A DNA stretch of 64,000 nucleotides from Symbiodinium natans (Eukaryota; Sar; Dinophyceae; Suessiales; Symbiodiniaceae), in assembly GCA_905221605.1 (NCBI GenBank), contig CAJNDS010002328.1:374001-438000 (forward strand). The letters run 5' to 3'. The notes beneath the pieces are model-generated. The model had not been told where the DNA came from. It searched no databases and worked only from the letters and a program-made list of their open reading frames with translations. Positions 53,901 through 64,000 of the stretch are shown here, piece by piece; the first letter of the stretch is position 1; each line of letters starts with the position of its first letter. The position numbers and the translations under genes are program-made.

Positions 53901-54940
53901 GCAGCGCCCACTTCCCAGCTGTGCGGCAGTCTGCGCTCAGCACGACTGCTGAAGAGCCATGCAATAACAACGCCAAGTGGCATGTAGGAGTGAATGTTAT
54001 GACCAAGGTGCGCAGAGCCACAAGGCGCGGACCCATGTGAGCATGCACCTGGCCAACCCCCTCCCCTCAAGCACAGAATCCTTTTCGTGCTGAAAGCGTC
54101 TGAAAGCCATCCTAAGCCAGACTGGCCAGGATTTTCCTTCCTACGAAGGCTTGCGGGGCCTACGACAGCGAGATCCGACTTTGCATGCCCTTGCAGCCTG
54201 CAATCGAACCTGCAAATCTTGGATGGTTAGATTGTTAAACTCTCTTCCACTCATTCCGTCTCCTGCATCAACCGATCATGGAACCATTCTGGGCGAGCGA
54301 GCCTTCGAAGCCGCTGCAAAGCATTGCGAAGTGATTCAAGCCGCTGAAGCTGTGCAAGAATGAGACCTGCGGCCTCCGTGGATGTCAGCGCGTCCCTTGA
54401 AGCTTGCAAGGCAAGACCTCCGAGAAGGAGCGAACCGACGACGAGGTGAGTCTGCTGGACTACTGCACGCAAGCACCTTACAGGCCTGCAGGCCTCCACA
54501 CAGGGCGAGGACCGGAAAGGACATGATCTCATTTTTCTACTGAACATCAAATGCAGCCAAAGGCAGCCAAGTAGGAAGTAGGACTACAATGTTTCCTTGA
54601 TTTGGATGCCTTTCCTGTCGTTGAGGGTTCCGAGCGCTCAGGATCGTGGACCAAGCGCAGCCGGTGCAATCCCCATCTGCTTTTGGAGCCTTGCGAACGT
54701 GAGACATCTTCAGGCCTGATCATGAGCAATCTAAGCACGACCATGTGCTTTTGCGAGCTGCTGGTCTGTTGCTCGAGCTGGAAAGGCAAATTTGATGGAG
54801 ACGTCCAAAATAGACAAACATGGCATAGTTTGCAGGCATGAGCAGTTCTCCCCATGGTTTGAGACATGGTCGCAGTTGCTCGAACGGTTTGAGGCTACTG
54901 AATGTGACTAACTTGACTAAACCATTCGGATCTTGAAGAG

Positions 54941-55525
54941 ATGAGTGATGCCGCTGCCGAAGGGCTTGCAAAGTGCCAAGCTGCCTTGGGCCACTTGGCA
55001 CCGCGTCTGTCCCCGAACTGCGCAGCCACCAGTGCTGAGGGTGCCCGAGAGGTGCTAGAGAAGATCTACGCGAATGAAGGAGTGCCATCAGCGCTGAAGC
55101 AGCTGACTGAGACGCCTGGCGAATGCCCTTTCTGTGGGGGAAAGTCCGAGTGCATGGACTTGGAATGGCATGTTGATGTTGCCAAGCGGCGGATCTGGCC
55201 CAAGTCTTGTGCCGTAATCTGCAAGCGTTGCGCGGAGATCCGAGACTTACCTGTATTGGTCAAGAAGCTCTGCTTCGACAAGGACAACGCGTTCTCATCT
55301 CGCACGCTGCGGCACTTTCTGGAGGTGAATGGCCATGACGCTGCTAAGTCTCACCTTTTCCAAGACGCCGTGTCCGTGGCTCATGCCATGCTGGCACTGC
55401 AGAAGGGCCTAAAACTGACCCCCAGCCGAGGTCCTCCGCTACAGGAGCTGCTACACGCTACTTCGCCCCCCAAGCAGACAACCAAGAGGATCAAAACGAA
55501 GAAGACGGGACATGGAAAGAAATAG
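54941..55525 (+). CDS. Small zinc-ribbon protein of unknown function (194 codons in one exon)
   Basis: The frame starts at ATG in AAGAGATGAG and ends in TAG at 55523. Residues 1-60 are helical and Ala-rich. Residues 62-97 carry CPFC, Cys71, His77 and then C-x3-C-x2-C (Cys90, 94, 97), enough ligands for a zinc ribbon or treble-clef site. The middle is helical with Leu/Lys, and the last 20 residues are strongly basic (KRIKTKKTGHGKK), possibly a nuclear or nucleic-acid-binding tail. No named family recognised. It could be the last exon of a larger gene whose earlier exons lie at 53.5-54.4 kb, since an AG precedes the ATG. The opposite frames are shadows. Confidence 0.7.
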   Translation: MSDAAAEGLAKCQAALGHLAPRLSPNCAATSAEGAREVLEKIYANEGVPSALKQLTETPGECPFCGGKSECMDLEWHVDVAKRRIWPKSCAVICKRCAEIRDLPVLVKKLCFDKDNAFSSRTLRHFLEVNGHDAAKSHLFQDAVSVAHAMLALQKGLKLTPSRGPPLQELLHATSPPKQTTKRIKTKKTGHGKK

Positions 55526-58500
55526 TTTCGGCAAGCCATCCAGAAAAAACGCGCGCGCTGGCATGTTTTCAGGTGCCCTGGAGATCCTTCGTGCATCGGG
55601 TGAGGGGTTGCAAATGGGTGTCTGAAAGAAAGTAAAACGCCGGAAAACGTCGACGAAGCACCGTATCCCTGAGGCTGAAGCTTCGGTTCGAGGAAGTGGA
55701 AGCTGTGGAAGCTCCTGGCCAGCGAGCTCACCCCGGGAATCGCCGCTGGGCACTCATCGTGACACTTGAAATCTGCAGACCTTCAAGTTTGGACGCAGCA
55801 TGGAGACGAAGCATGGGCAACATAAACTTTCGCATGCGATCGAGTATCGAGGAGCAGAGCTGTGGATGATGCCACTGCCAGCATCTCTGAACTGTGCTAG
55901 CAAGTGCCTGCACATGCATTCATAAGCGCTCTCAGCTGAGGGATGATATAGTAAATTATAGGAAGCATCTCAGCAAGCCGTCCTGCCAGGCCCTCCGTGA
56001 AGAGGCTGGCCTCCTCCTACAGCCTTTGCCCAAGAGCACGTTGCGCGGACCGGCCTCAAAATTTGACGAATGCATTGCTGGACACAGGCTGCCGCCTGCA
56101 GCGGTGGAGGCGCAGTCTTCTTTTGTGGCCTCGTTGTTGTCCAGTAGCTGAGTTTGTACATATAGCCCGGTTTTCGGGGGAAGTGACCGGTTTTCGGGGG
56201 TGCGGGTGGCGTGAATAAACGTTGAAGGGCGGAAGGGACCACGTACAACACTTGGAGCCGACTTAGTTGAGCAGAAGCGGACATTGCCTACCTTAGCCTC
56301 CCTGCTTAGTTCATGTCGAGGAGCATTATCTTGGCATCTTTTTCGCCTTCTCCCTTGTCCATTTTCCCCTTCCTTCTTTCAGAATATTTAAGACACTTGA
56401 TTCTAGGTCAAGCCGGGATTGCTGAGCCGAGACACACGAGGTCCTTGAGAGCCACCTGGACGAGCTGACTCGGCGCACCGCAGCACGAAGGATGGGGGTC
56501 ACGCGAGCCGCCCAAAGCATCCCACACCCACAGTGCACCAAAATGCCCCCGCAAGATTCGGTGACCTTATAGGATATCACTCAATGCTGCGGGCGGGCTT
56601 CAGCCTAAGCCGTGCTTCGGGTCGGCACCCATGTCTTCATATAACTTGCCAACTTGCAGCCTCGAACGTGCGTTATTCTGACATCCTTCTGGCGCCAAGT
56701 CTTTTCGTCGAGGGCACCGTGACTTCAAAGCTGCGCCGGGAGCCAAGATGTTAAGATGTGCCAAGTGATCAGGCGAATGCCGAGGCAGTAAGGGGTCTTC
56801 TTCATCGTGGTGAGGTATGATCTGCAAAGGTCAATGCACTGTACTCGGTCGCACTGGGTTGTCGCATTCTTGCCCACCGCGTCCAAGGCGTCAAGCAGCT
56901 GGTTCAGGAGCTTCTGCAAGGAGGCCGTGCCTGGGTGCTCTTTGCTAGATGAAGCACCCTTCTTGACTTGTTTCAGTGGGTCCCAGCATGGGTGGCAGAG
57001 AACAAAGAAATAAACATACTGCTGCCGTCATTTCTCACCTGGCCACGCACCGATTTTATGATGGCACGCTCGGATCCAGGAAAGCGGAGGCCCTAACAAA
57101 ACAAGCGCGGGTGCCACGGGGCTCCTGGGGTGTTTTTTTATTTTTTACACGATAGGGTTGCTCGAGATTCCAGCAGGAGCTGAGAGGCACTCCCCCGAAG
57201 CAAAAGGAAGCAAAAGGAAGCAGAAGGAAGCAAAAGGAAGCAGAAGAGGGTCCAGATGGGTCTGGAGAGACCTCGAACGCCTAGAACTGCCTGGAAGGCT
57301 CCGACGGGGCGGAGAAGGCTCTCGCTTGCGCAGAGCTGCGCTGAGCTGTTGGGGATGCACCGGAACAATGCGCCGAATGTTCTTTTTTGTTTCTGCCCGG
57401 TCTGGATGATGATGATGCTTCTTGATGCTGATGGAGGTGCAGACAGTGCCGGCTGCGCCGAGTGATGCAAGATCGGTGCGAATCTGAGATGACAGTTGTT
57501 TCTGTGAGGACAATTGTTTGGTTGTTGGCCGCTTTGTTCAATTGTGTGAGACTCTAGTCGTCGGTTGACAATGAGCACTTCCTGGCCCTTTACACTCTCC
57601 AGCTTGTGCAGTTCTGGTCACAAAGAGGCTGCAAATTTAAATGAAGCATAATGAAGCATGCCAAGCAACTGCTCCAGTCAATCCAGGCTGGCACGACAGT
57701 CAAGAGAAGGCCAAGATGTGCCAAAGATGCTTAACAGCTTGGCTTTGTTGGCGATGCTGTCAGTGGTGGTAGCACAGGGTTTTGGGGAGCTGTTGATGCT
57801 TGCTGGGATTTCGCGTGGCAGTTTGGGCAGGCGCCGGCGCCGGCGCAACCACGACCACGACCAGCCGGAGACCGCCTTACTTCAATTTTGCGCGTGGCAT
57901 GATCTCCCGCTCTCGTTTCGAGGGTTTGGAACAGCCGTAGTATCCGTAGTTAAAATGCAGTTCAAACCGTAGTTCAAGGCTGCAGTCCTCAAGGAGACCC
58001 CTCGAAGCCCTCCGTCGCCGCCGTCCGCACCGCCAAGCCCCAGCGGCTCCAGCCCTCAAGGCTCGGGGGCGCGAAGCTTCGCACCATGCTCATGGGTGGT
58101 GCACAGAAAGCTGAGCGAAAAATGCTGCGCATGCTGGGCCACGATTTGGGCCACGATGGTGAGCACCTTCTTATCCTTTACCCCATCTTGCTTCAACTTA
58201 GATTTCAAGACGGCCTTCAGCAGGTGAACCCTTGGAGGTCCGCGTCCTTGTCCATCCTGTGCCGGACGAGGCGCCACGTGTCGGTGCAGGATGTGCAAAT
58301 TGCAGCTCCTCTGCTTGACTTAGACTTCGATTCAGTACCGTGAGCCGCGCGAGGCCAGAGACCGGTGTTGATGCTCGGAATCTCGCAAAGTTCAGAAAAT
58401 TATCCGTTAGTGTTCTCCAGCGTTGCCTCAGCATTGCAAAGCAAGCTGAGCAGACGACGCCGGTAATGGAATTGCACCTGTCTTCGTTCGGCATCAGTCA

Positions 58501-59730
58501 GCCGAACTGAGACGTTCATGTGCTCAGATGCTGCTAAGTTGTTTTACGTCAATATTGCAGTTTGTTCCCAGCAACCGTCGGTATCTTGTTGAGGTGCAAT
58601 TTCTGTTGCCCCTGAGCGGTATGTGCATTCTTCTCCTCGACTGCAGAGGTGGGAGAGTAGCAGAGAGGAAGGCAGGTGCCCCAAGCAATGCCCAGAGCCT
58701 GAAGATCGTGAAGTCGATCCACCTTATCTTAGAGCAACGCTGGTTGCATTGGTGGCTTCCTCCAGGCTAATGTCAGAATGCACGTGGACTAGCAGTGCAC
58801 GGGAGGGTCGCAGCTGATCCACGGAATTCCACGTAGCAGCAGCCCAAACTTCCGTGAGTCTCCTCGTGCAGGCAGCACGTGCATTGAAGTGTTTGTACCG
58901 GGGCGGCTTGTGCACTGAGTTGATCCGGTCAAGCCCGCTGGATGAGCCAATTCCGGGGGCATTTCGGGTCGATGTCAGTGCATGGGCTGTCCATCGGTTG
59001 CAGTGCAGCACTGCAAACTTGAACAGTGCTCTGCGGGAGCTTCAAGCTTCATTCCAAGGACACAGGGGGCCTGGGCTTAGAAATCACGGTTTTAGTGGAT
59101 GCGATCGGAGACCGGATTGTGCAGTTGTGATAGTTGCGGTCGTCGGTGTGCCACTTTGAATCTCCCTCACGGCTCCAAAGCTGAGCTGGCAACAGAGCAC
59201 GTGCAACGAGAGAAACATTGCAGCTCCGGTGGAATTCTTGAGATTTCTCGAGAAGAGGGCATCGACCTTCTGTACCAAACAGCTGTGCAGAATGTTCAAC
59301 ATCCCTGCCAGCATGAGCAGCCAACCGACGGCGCCCAAGATTGGTTTGCAACCCAGGAAATTGCGATCAAACAAAGACCCGTAAAGAGTCTTCTTTTCAC
59401 AGCGCAGCATAGGGATGGTGGATTGGTAGAGCCCATAAGTGCCAAGTCATGCCAAATAACAAGCCCACTTTGCCTTCACTACCGTGGACAAGCTGCACCC
59501 ACGTCCAAGCTGTCTGGGCGACATCATGGCGCGCAAGTTTCATCGCGCGAGTCCTGCCAAGGGCCCGGCATGGAAAGATCGAGCCAGCAAGCCACAAGCC
59601 AATCCGCTTTTATGTGGTGGCAGACAATCTTGCTACACGTAACAATCCTTTTCTTTTGGCTGCGCCTGTGTTTTTCGCACTTGGCTTCACTCAAGATGCC
59701 TCGGCCTAGCTAAACTCGTGCGCTTGTAGC
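55526..59730. other. No gene recognised; short AGCAAAAGGA repeats
   Basis: Mixed sequence with short ORFs. 57198-57246 is a 10-nt A/G repeat (AGCAAAAGGA with AGCAGAAGGA variants). Near 58086-58298 both strands have modest ORFs, helical on the - strand, but without motifs. No convincing exon chain found. Confidence 0.4.
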
Positions 59731-59815
59731 AAGTGCAGCAAGTGCAGCACGTGCGGCATGTGCGGCATGTGCGGCATGTGCGGCAAGTGCGGCAAGTGCT
59801 GCAAGTCAAGGTGCT
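59727..59815. repeat. 9-nt tandem repeat (TGCGGCATG/AAG)
   Basis: About nine units of a 9-mer such as TGCGGCATG, TGCGGCAAG or TGCAGCAAG. Because the unit is three codons, all frames stay open and give Cys-Gly-Met or His-Val-Arg repeats. I regard these as a repeat rather than a gene. Confidence 0.9.
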
Positions 59816-61135
59816 GCGAAGTCTTGCTCTCATCGGCATCTGCGCTGCATGGGACCGCCAGGGTGAAATCATTGACGTGTGCTCGCGCCGAATATTCATT
59901 GCTGCAGATACTCCACGAAGTACAACAAGTCATCATGTACGATGCCGAGGTATGTCCGCGTATGTCCGCGTTATGAAGAGCGATCCGCCAATAACGGCTT
60001 TTTTACGCGTCACTAACAAACATTTTTAGCGAATGGCGCAACATGTCCACAACGGCACAAGCAGTCGCAACGTGGACGCGTCAGAAGCGATGTAGCACCA
60101 GCGATACGGAATTGCCTCTCCAAAAGCTACAGAATGCACCGGACAGATGCGAAGTAGAGGTCAGCGCCATTGAGAGCAGAGCAGTTGGCAGTTGACTCGC
60201 TTCTTCGTTTTTGGAGGACTGGACATTCCGCCGGAGCCTTACCGCAACCTCTTCTTTCTTGATGGTGAATGTCTCTTACAACTCGATGCCAACTCATGGG
60301 TTTTGATTGGACGATTGGACCATGACTAGGACATGCTTAGCATGTCCGACTCAAGTTGCTGTCCGTGGGCGAGGTCTTTCGGCGGCGTTCGTCGGCGGGC
60401 GTGTGGCGGCCGTGCCATCCGCCATCATAAAGAGCTTCAAGTGCGTTTTTCTCCTCGTGTCTTTCGCTTCAGCCGATGTTCGGTGATTTTGTGGCTTCCG
60501 CTTCTAAGAGTGCGTGCGACACCTGATCTTTGTAGCATACATTATGTCCCGAGCAATCCGGAGGCGGCAAGCAAGCTCTCTGGAGCAGGGCGCGGACAGG
60601 CGAGGAGTAGCCAGCTCTTGGGGATACTTGGACCTTCTGGCTCTTGTGTTCAGTTCTAGAGGTGGCGCATAGCGCGTCGGGCCAGACCCCGAGACGTCAG
60701 TCAGGTCCGAGTACTGCGCGCTCTGAGAATTCGGGCAAGACCATGCCGGACTAAGATAAAAACATACGACGCCTTCGAAAACATGGGCGAGCCCATCGAC
60801 GTGCGGTGCTGAGCCTCTGCTTTTTGTGGACTTCCTTTCGGCAACATCAATAACTGCCCTCTGCAAATTCCGAGCGATGCAAAGCACATGGCAGGTGTAT
60901 TCTGCATTTTTTGCAGTCTCCGTCCTCATGCCGACGGCCTAGACCAGAATCTTCAGAATGGCTTTTGATATTGGTCAGTGAAGCAGCTTCGTCAGGCTTG
61001 TCGTCCTGTTCGTAATTCCTTGGGTGACAAAGTTCGGACGAAGTGAGGAGGAGGCGGCAAACGGTTCGCTGTGCCCCCAAGTCTTACGGGCATGCGCCGG
61101 AGCTTCCAAGTTTGCCGACCAGCCACGCTAGCAAG
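59816..61135. other. No gene recognised
   Basis: Short ORFs only on both strands, no motif or splice chain recognised. Confidence 0.4.
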
Positions 61136-61302
61136 GAGGAGGAGGAAGTCGAACTACTTTACGAAGAAGTTGAGGATGACGAGGCTTCGAAGAGAAAAAA
61201 TATTCTACTGACCAGTATGCGAGTTTCTCCATTGCCTCCCACGTGCAGGAGGAAGATCTCTTCGAAGCGGAGGAGGAAGAAGCGAGTCAGGATCGGCCAC
61301 CC
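61136..61302 (+). CDS. Acidic exons of an unidentified gene
   Basis: One exon after GCAAG at 61136 encodes EEEEVELLYEEVEDDE, followed by a GC-type donor. A second after CGTGCAG at 61249 encodes EEDLFEAEEEEASQDR before another GC. Both borders match the AG|G...|GC pattern of the confident genes. Such acidic segments are common in nucleolar, chromatin and splicing proteins, so function cannot be inferred. Confidence 0.5.
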
Positions 61303-61419
61303 CCCCCAGCACTGGGCACAGACACATGTCGACACATGTCAATCATGTAACAGGCTTCCAAGCCGACAAGAGTCGTGCGCACTTTTAAATTCAAATGCAC
61401 CTTTAATCACTTCCCTATT

Positions 61420-61664
61420 ATTAAACGCCCCCCCCCCCCCCCACCCCCCCTGGAAGCTCGAAATGTGTTTTCAAGAGTAGGGGATGTTCTTATCCATATG
61501 CCATCTTTTGGGATAGGGTTTTAGATTGGCTTGAAGGTTTTGAGGCCCTGAAACCCTCCACTCCCCCCCCCCCCACCCCCCCCACCCCCCCACCCCCCCC
61601 CCACCCCCCCCCCCCCCCCACCCCCCCCCCCCACCCCCCCCACCCCTCCCCCCCCCCCCACCCC

Positions 61665-61699
<35 letters not shown>

Positions 61700-61845
61700 A
61701 CCCCCCCCCCCACCCCCCCCCCACCCCCCCCCCCCCCCCACCCCTCCCCCACCCCCCCCCCCCCCCCCCCACCCCCCCCACCCCCCACCCACCCCCCCCC
61801 CCCCCCCCCCCCACCACCCCCCCCCCCCCACCCCCCCCCCCCCCG
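61420..61845. repeat. Long C-rich (CCCCCCA)n tract
   Basis: 61427-61451 is almost pure C. 61561-61844 is about 285 bases consisting of C with single A (rarely T) every 6-10 bases. The G-rich strand could form stacked G-quadruplexes. Gly/Trp-rich - strand ORFs are artefacts. It resembles the complement of the G-rich block near 13.4 kb. Length is likely unreliable. Confidence 0.93.
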
Positions 61846-63273
61846 ATTCGGAAAAGGGGTTAAAAGGCGGGCTCGGTTTGAGCAGGATTGTCCGGGAAGT
61901 GTCTTTGTAGTAGGGGGGGGCACGCTTAATACCAGGGGGAAGGGATTAGTTCAAAACCAGGATCGCCCTTTGCTGCTGGGTTATCAGGATAAAGACCGAA
62001 GTCCTGACAAAGTGGTTGCTGAAGCGGAGAAGGCCGAATCTTGGCAGGTACTCAGCTGTCTGCGTACGAAAGATTGGCCGGTCGCAAGCCGTTTGAGCCA
62101 ACATGCATACAAACCATGAGTGATCCGTGAACCGAAGCATTTGCTTACGGATCTGAGGAGGCCAGCAAGGCTAAGGCGTGAAGGCGAGAGCCTTGTGTTC
62201 TGGATATCGGCTCCCTTGCGACTCTGTTTGCTTCGTTTTCTCTCAAGCTTGTGAGGAGGCGGTGCTCTCTTCGTGTGACCGAAAAAGAGCGGGCCGACGC
62301 TGGAGAAAAGAAAGAACGCCCCACTGTGGAAGTTGTTCGTATCTTGAGTATCTGTCAGCGTAGTCTCGTCATGATCCGTTTTGTCCCAACATGGAGCGTG
62401 CGGCAGCCCTCTAAGCCCAACCCAAGTACTGCTGGGGAGTGTGGGAGTCCGAGGAAGAGCTTGGAGACAGGTGCTTCGGATAACCAATTGTCCGTTTTGC
62501 GGCTGACGCTTTCAAAGAGCTCGTGCTTGACCGTCTTGACCGTCTTGGAACCCCCCTGTTCTCTGCAGAGATGCCCCAAAAAAAGTTCAGGAGGTGAAAC
62601 TTAGGATATTTGCAGCTCCAAGCATGTTTATCATGAATCTGTGGAGGTGGAGGAAGAGTTCGGGGCTGACATCGTAGAACCCGGCCCGAGTTGAGGTTTG
62701 GGAGTACATTAGTTGGAGTCGGCCGGAACCCCACAAAACCGAAGTCTGCCAAGCAGCATACAGGTGAAGATAGCGATCTTTCCCAGCAGCTGGGCTGTCG
62801 CTGAGCTGTCCTGAAGTGCAATTCTACAGAGAACATCTACTGTATGAAATCTGTTTTTGACATGGTTGGCCGCGTATCCCCCATGCATGGACTGCAGTGC
62901 TCTGCTCTTGCAGCCGCAGCACTCGGCTCAACAGAGCTGGGGGACTTCAGGAAACGATGTGACTCTCGGCACGATGATGCTGAGAGCTCAGCGTCACATA
63001 AACTACCTTCTGGGATTCGAACAGTCAAGTTCGGTCGGATCCGGTCTTTGCTGCCGCCGCTCCCGTGGGTGGAGGTATTGGTCGGATAGGCATGGGCAGC
63101 TGTTGCAAGGTGCTGGCTTGCAATGTGTGTTTTTGACCGAACTTCTTTAACCCTGCGAGGCGGTTGTGTCTTGTCGATTTTTGTCGCTGGGCAAAGCTTG
63201 GCAGATGACGTGCTTGCAATGCTGTTCATGAGCACGGCCATCGTCTTCTTCGTGGTGCACCACCTGCTTCCAG
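61846..63273. other. No gene recognised
   Basis: Short ORFs. A + frame near 62890-62990 (ALAAAALGSTELGDFRKR) is mildly protein-like but unplaced. Confidence 0.35.
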
Positions 63274-63403
63274 CGGAGGCTGCAAGAATACGACCTGCAG
63301 CGCCAAAGAACAAGCGAGTGAAGCGTGAACAGTCCTGTCGAGGAGCCCCTGCTGCAAACGGATGCCATGCTAGCAGAGGTGGAGCGCTTGAAGAAGTCAC
63401 AAG
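63274..63403 (+). CDS. Coiled-coil exon pair of an unidentified gene
   Basis: After CTTCCAG a + strand piece encodes RRLQEYDLQRQRTS. After CTGTCGAG (63343) another encodes EPLLQTDAMLAEVERLKK and meets CAAG|GCAGAG. They join in frame if the first ends before GAGTGAAG (a GA-type donor). The intron would be only about 28 nt by that reading, so one border may be wrong. Heptad-like charged helices suggest a coiled coil; no family recognised. The gene probably continues beyond the window. Confidence 0.4.
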
Positions 63404-64000
63404 GCAGAGCCAGGAGACGGGAGCCTTGCCACGCGTTGCACGTTAACGGCTGTTGAGGGCCTTCGAGGGCATCCTCGCTTGCAAAAAAACTCATTGTCGT
63501 CACGTCCAGTGGCGTAGGTTGTGGAGCCTCGCTCTCCGGTTCCTTGCCCTCTGGCATCCTCTGGCAGGGCATGCCTGGTGCAACATTGTCGGTTCTGCGG
63601 CCAGCTGTTTCGTGTCGTTGCGCTTCGGTGACGTTCGACGTTTGCGGTTTTCTGGAACCTGTTTCGACTCAGCTCTCTCGTGGCTGATTAGCATGTGATT
63701 GTGTTTCTGTGATTTCTCCATGCGGCACCGCTTCGTGCTCCGATTTGCAGCAGCTCTTCTCTCGGTTGCCAAGAGGCTGCGCGAGGGTCGCACCAACCAC
63801 GCCCGCAGTTGCGGCCCGCGTTGCCACTGCAGCTCAGTCAACACCTTGGCCACAAGGCCCGCAGGCAAGACAAGCGCATGTCAGCACCATCGGCCATGCG
63901 GATCGTAGGTCCGGCGCTTCGGACACGCGTGGCCAGAGAGAGCATGGCCATGACCGGTCTTTGGCGCGCCAACCACCGGGCGAACATCGAGAAAACACAA
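63404..64000. other. Unassigned right edge
   Basis: Short ORFs on both strands; nothing recognised. May contain further exons of the coiled-coil gene. Confidence 0.3.

Noticed and set aside
61471-61923. 150-codon Gly/Trp-rich opposite-strand ORF
   Set aside because: Composition artefact of the CCCCCCA tract.

Overview
This window looks like nuclear DNA of a dinoflagellate; I would not place it closer than that. Genes are broken into many very short exons, some only 11-20 nt. Introns mostly start with GC (sometimes GA, less often GT), end with AG, and the next exon usually starts with G. All convincing genes read on the + strand, the unidirectional layout known from dinoflagellates. There are no bacterial-style operons, rRNAs or tRNAs that I can see, and low-complexity repeats are abundant. 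Most coding sequence here is fragmented, so I assembled genes by hand, joining short exons by reading frame, splice phase and known protein family motifs.

Layout. 1-9.1 kb: repeats (a degenerate TTCGAAA/CGCGTCC repeat, a G/A-rich minisatellite, a TAC/CTACTC microsatellite) and sequence I cannot assign. 9.13-12.15 kb: two uninterrupted genes in tandem, a 400-codon ORF with tentative ADP-ribosyl-cyclase resemblance and an eight-repeat ankyrin protein. The pair is bracketed by about 205-bp imperfect direct repeats. 12.8-14 kb: G-rich minisatellite. 16.07-29.16 kb: a SNF2-family (BRM/BRG1-like) chromatin-remodelling ATPase with all helicase motifs, split by one 8.1-kb intron. That intron holds an unrelated same-strand reading frame resembling a low-molecular-weight phosphotyrosine phosphatase with a degenerate active site. 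30.2-30.5 kb: a small interval bounded by perfect 22-bp inverted repeats. 34.7-38.8 kb: a single-domain voltage-gated cation channel with two EF hands. 39.61-50.74 kb: a complete cytoplasmic poly(A)-binding protein gene (four RRMs, a Met/Gly/Pro-rich linker, an MLLE domain). One of its introns carries a satellite of about fourteen 188-bp units. 53.5-55.5 kb: coiled-coil-like exons and a small zinc-ribbon protein. 59.7-64 kb: a 9-nt repeat, a C-rich tract, and acidic and coiled-coil exon fragments of genes I cannot name.

The three large genes are ordinary eukaryotic machinery (chromatin remodelling, membrane excitability/Ca2+ sensing, mRNA poly(A) binding) and need not act together. The unusual content is in their structure (splice sites, micro-exons, intronic satellite, nested frame) and in the repeat-bracketed intronless gene pair.
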